Part shown: positions 61,364 to 64,000 of the stretch, piece by piece
Numbering within the stretch: position 1 is the stretch's first letter
Layout of the letters: every line of letters starts with the position of its first letter
Source of the DNA: Saprospiraceae bacterium
Lineage (GTDB): Bacteria > Bacteroidota > Bacteroidia > Chitinophagales > Saprospiraceae
Assembly (NCBI GenBank): GCA_016715105.1
Contig: JADKBO010000008.1
Location: forward strand, 1-64,000
Direction of reading: 5' to 3'
DNA: 64,000 bases
Made by a program: the position numbers and the translations under genes
Notes under the pieces: model-generated
What the model was told of the DNA's origin: nothing
Databases searched by the model: none
What the model saw: only the letters and a program-made list of their open reading frames with translations

Positions 61364-64000
61364 CTACATTTTCACAAACTTGATCATTTGCATGTCTTTA
61401 GTCTGAATAAAATAAATGCCTGGCAGATAGTCACTTACATCTGCATTGTCTGTATTTTTAAACACCTGCAAAAATTTGCCGCTTAAATTAAAAATAGCGA
61501 AATCTGTAGTTTGATTTAGTCGTATTTCTTTAGTGGCTGGATTAGGATAGACTATTAAATTCGATTGAATACCAGCAACTTCCTCATTGGATGTAGATAA
61601 ATCATTGATGCTAAAAAAGCTCACACTCCCACTCACTTCATTGGCAACAATCAACATTGGAAAACCGCTTGTACTATCCTCTGCAGGTACAAAAATGATG
61701 TGTTCAGGTCCTAAATCTCCCGCATCCGCTGATTCTACATTTGCTGTAAAATTCCTGTTATTGAAGTATGTTTTATATTCAGGTTTCAATGGATTAGTAA
61801 CATCATAAACCATCACGCCACCAATTCTTTCTAGACCAATAAATGCATATGTCTTTCCATCAATTTCACCAATAGTGATGGCTTCCGGTTCAGGGCCTTT
61901 GTCATCACTTCTATTTTTCTTGGTATTATTGGTATTGGAGGCATTGAAATTAGCAGGATAAGCCTCAGCAGTAATTTTCTCCATTTCATTTCCACTGTCC
62001 CAAACCATATTGCCATAAGCATCCCAAACGGTAAATGATCTTGCTCCAAAAGCAAACAATTTATCAAATGTGCCATCTCCATTAAGGTCACCAATTTGTT
62101 TAGTCACATTCAATCTACCAGCCTTAGCTTTGGTATCTGCAAGAGCTGGACTTACTGTCAAAGCACTAATTCTTTCAGATTCTGCGCCTCCTAAAAAGCC
62201 AGGATATTCTCTTACATCACCTTCATTTACAGCTATATAATAAGTTTGACCATTGTACTGCATAGCCGTTATCGCATCTGGCTGATACATACCAAATACG
62301 TTGTAATCATTTATCTTGATGTCCGTATCATTGTTATTGGCATCAAGGCCTGATTTACTAGCTTCCATAGCGATTACACCCAATTGTACTTTTGCTGCGT
62401 TTGCTGGATCCAAACCAAAATCATTATCATTAATCACAATAAAAGACTTCATTTCTTCTACCCAAGCCAAACCTTCAGCTTTATCATTTGGTGTATATCC
62501 AAGAGAAGGAAGGTTAAACATTTTGAGTTTGAATGCAACATTTACGCCTTCAGCGGCAATTTCTTCAGCAGTTCGGCCTTCCCATGCTTCCGCAGTTCTT
62601 GCAAGGATGTCTGTTGCAAAATTCAAATCAACTTCGTACACATATTTTTTACCATTTGCAGTGACATCATCATCACGTTCCATGACATAAATCTTTCCAT
62701 TACCAGCATAAAATGCATCACCCATTTTATCCATTGCAGTCTTTCTAAGATCAGGTCTTTCAAGCAAATAGATGTATTCATGTTGTGGAATTCCAGATTT
62801 GTTCATCGCCAAAATTCTTATCACTTGTGAAGTTCCTCTTTTTGAAGTATTTGGATTATCCAAAGGCGATTGGATGAAAGCATAAATCATGTCATTCGTC
62901 TGATCCATCGCAATGGCTTCAAATCCTCTGTTTGCTCTCCTTTTATTATATATTTCCGGGAACGTTTCTGTACCATAATACCCTTCAGCTTTGCCACCAA
63001 GTGTTCCTGTACCTTTTGCAACAAAACGGTGAAGCATCTTTCCATTAGTATCAAAATGATAAACTGCAGGGCGGTATTCATCACACATCCAATAGGTTTT
63101 ATCGTCGTCATCAATTACTATGCCTTCCATATCTGCGCCAAATCTGTCATAACCAAGTGAGTCATAAAATACATCTCCAGACTTAAATTCTGCACCAGTT
63201 GCACTTGCTAATGGGGCCACAGGAATTTCGTCTGCTCCTGGAATGTTTGGTAAACCTGTAATTGGGTGTTTTACGCCAAGGCTATCTTCCCAATAAAGAA
63301 AAGTAGTATCTTGAAGACTTACTTGTCCTGAATTCACATCCAAAGTGAATTTCAAAATCCTAGATTGGAAGTCAGGTAAAATAAAAGGTCTCAATGCATT
63401 TACAGCACTATTATCACTGATTTTTACACCATCAACTGGCTCGCCATTGGGACCTCTGTCTGGATGCGAAACAAAATGAAGTTTTGAAACTTTTCCGTCT
63501 GCCATTTCCACACTTTGAGGATAAATGCCAGAAAGCCCGCCAAATTTTACCGCGTTACCATTGATTTGAGTTCCGAAATTAGGAAAATTCAAATCTGCAG
63601 TCTGCTTAAGTGTTGGTTGAGCTGCGTGATTTTTAAATCCAAGTGGACTGATTTCAACCAAGGCATTATTAGTAAGGTTGATCACTGCAAAGGCATTATT
63701 TTCCTGTAAGGTAACAAAAGCTTGTTTGTCATCTGGTGAAACCGCAACATATTCAGGTTCCAAATCCATTGCTACCGTGATCGCAGGATTTACATCTAAT
63801 TTTATTCCTCTGTTGATGAGTTGAAATTTCCTTGCGTTGTATGCCGTGAATCTTACTGTTGTCACAGGTGCATTCATTGCGCCACTACTCACATCGATGA
63901 TTGAAACAGATCCTTCTGGATTCTTTGAAACATAATCATCGGCAGTGACACCATCACCACTGAAAGGTTCGCCTTCGTTCGCAACGATTACTTTGGTTCC
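61364..64000 (-). CDS. T9SS-secreted protein: choice-of-anchor I-type propeller with an inserted esterase-like phytase domain, N-terminus cut by window edge
   Basis: The frame is open to base 64000, so at least 879 codons are present and the N-terminus is missing; the internal GTG near 63892 is not the start. Near the left end of the protein are propeller signatures (VIVANEGEPFS, AVSPDDKQAFVTLQENNAFA VINL). The middle (about residues 180-430 of the visible part) is an esterase-like phytase domain (FGADMEGIVIDDDDKTYWMC DEY, NRGFEAIAMDQTNDMIYAFI QSPL). The propeller resumes with YYIAVNEGDVREYPGF, GARSFTVWDAYGNMVWDSG and GPEPEAITIGEIDGKTYAFI GLERIGG. The last 75 residues are a type IX sorting domain (VYPNPATKEIRL ... 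LPGIYFIQTKDMQMIKFVKM). A secreted phosphoesterase or scaffold is likely; the substrate is inferred only from the family name. Confidence 0.85.
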   Translation of the reverse strand, partial: GTKVIVANEGEPFSGDGVTADDYVSKNPEGSVSIIDVSSGAMNAPVTTVRFTAYNARKFQLINRGIKLDVNPAITVAMDLEPEYVAVSPDDKQAFVTLQENNAFAVINLTNNALVEISPLGFKNHAAQPTLKQTADLNFPNFGTQINGNAVKFGGLSGIYPQSVEMADGKVSKLHFVSHPDRGPNGEPVDGVKISDNSAVNALRPFILPDFQSRILKFTLDVNSGQVSLQDTTFLYWEDSLGVKHPITGLPNIPGADEIPVAPLASATGAEFKSGDVFYDSLGYDRFGADMEGIVIDDDDKTYWMCDEYRPAVYHFDTNGKMLHRFVAKGTGTLGGKAEGYYGTETFPEIYNKRRANRGFEAIAMDQTNDMIYAFIQSPLDNPNTSKRGTSQVIRILAMNKSGIPQHEYIYLLERPDLRKTAMDKMGDAFYAGNGKIYVMERDDDVTANGKKYVYEVDLNFATDILARTAEAWEGRTAEEIAAEGVNVAFKLKMFNLPSLGYTPNDKAEGLAWVEEMKSFIVINDNDFGLDPANAAKVQLGVIAMEASKSGLDANNNDTDIKINDYNVFGMYQPDAITAMQYNGQTYYIAVNEGDVREYPGFLGGAESERISALTVSPALADTKAKAGRLNVTKQIGDLNGDGTFDKLFAFGARSFTVWDAYGNMVWDSGNEMEKITAEAYPANFNASNTNNTKKNRSDDKGPEPEAITIGEIDGKTYAFIGLERIGGVMVYDVTNPLKPEYKTYFNNRNFTANVESADAGDLGPEHIIFVPAEDSTSGFPMLIVANEVSGSVSFFSINDLSTSNEEVAGIQSNLIVYPNPATKEIRLNQTTDFAIFNLSGKFLQVFKNTDNADVSDYLPGIYFIQTKDMQMIKFVKM

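Noticed and set aside
1..64000. tRNA or rRNA genes
   Set aside because: I saw no cloverleaf with T-loop GGTTCGAATC-type sequence and no rRNA-like segment in the intergenic spaces.

Overview
The window is an AT-rich chromosomal segment from a member of the Bacteroidota. Supporting signs are SusC/SusD/SusE proteins, TonB receptors with carboxypeptidase-like N-terminal domains, a DUF4249 partner, C-terminal type IX secretion sorting domains, a TamL-type lipoprotein, LytTR/LytS signalling pairs and -7 boxes of the TAnnTTTG type. The overall style resembles Saprospiraceae or related marine or activated-sludge lineages. That family-level placement is inference. No rRNA, tRNA, CRISPR array, transposase or integrase was seen.

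Region 1-8.3 kb (all minus strand) is the most unusual part. It holds a LytTR regulator, two FHA-domain proteins with zinc ribbons, an acidic single-pass membrane protein, a small secreted protein, a papain-like (C1) peptidase and two tandem paralogous fusions of Ser/Thr kinase, membrane segment, WG-like repeat and formylglycine-generating-enzyme (C-type-lectin fold) domain. The left copy runs off the window edge. The C-terminus of the right copy has the sequence style of a diversity-generating-retroelement variable region. No template repeat or reverse transcriptase lies inside the window. Many genes here carry single-base frame breaks.

Region 9-17.6 kb has a dynamin-like GTPase, an outer-membrane protein, a TonB receptor/DUF4249 pair, a thioredoxin-like protein fused to an MsrA-like domain, an SPFH protein and a small membrane protein. 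Region 17.6-29.9 kb is bracketed by inverted copies of one intergenic repeat. It holds an acyl-CoA dehydrogenase, an ECF sigma/anti-sigma pair, nagA, a serine hydrolase, and a phenylalanine/tyrosine degradation cluster (LysR regulator, hppD, hmgA, fahA, aromatic amino acid hydroxylase) leading to fumarate and acetoacetate.

Region 30-41.5 kb has a low-complexity secreted protein, an isoaspartyl peptidase/asparaginase, a SusE-SusD-SusC glycan uptake operon whose SusD carries two inserted SusE-like binding repeats, a ~165-bp tandem repeat and a DASH-type cryptochrome. Region 41.5-51.5 kb has a SpoU methyltransferase and a divergent TamL gene with abutting start codons, a redoxin followed by a cytochrome c/copper monooxygenase, two paralogous membrane proteins flanking an alpha/beta hydrolase, and an acyltransferase. 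Region 51.5-64 kb has a wrecked oxidoreductase gene with anomalous GC-rich sequence, a frameshifted prolyl oligopeptidase, a propeller histidine kinase with LytTR response regulator, a sodium/solute symporter, a small exported protein and a T9SS-secreted phytase-like/choice-of-anchor protein that runs off the right edge.

A recurring feature is single-base indels at homopolymers in unrelated genes on both strands. This suggests consensus error in the underlying sequence at least as much as real pseudogenisation. Intergenic spaces are rich in short dispersed repeats, many sitting just after stop codons.
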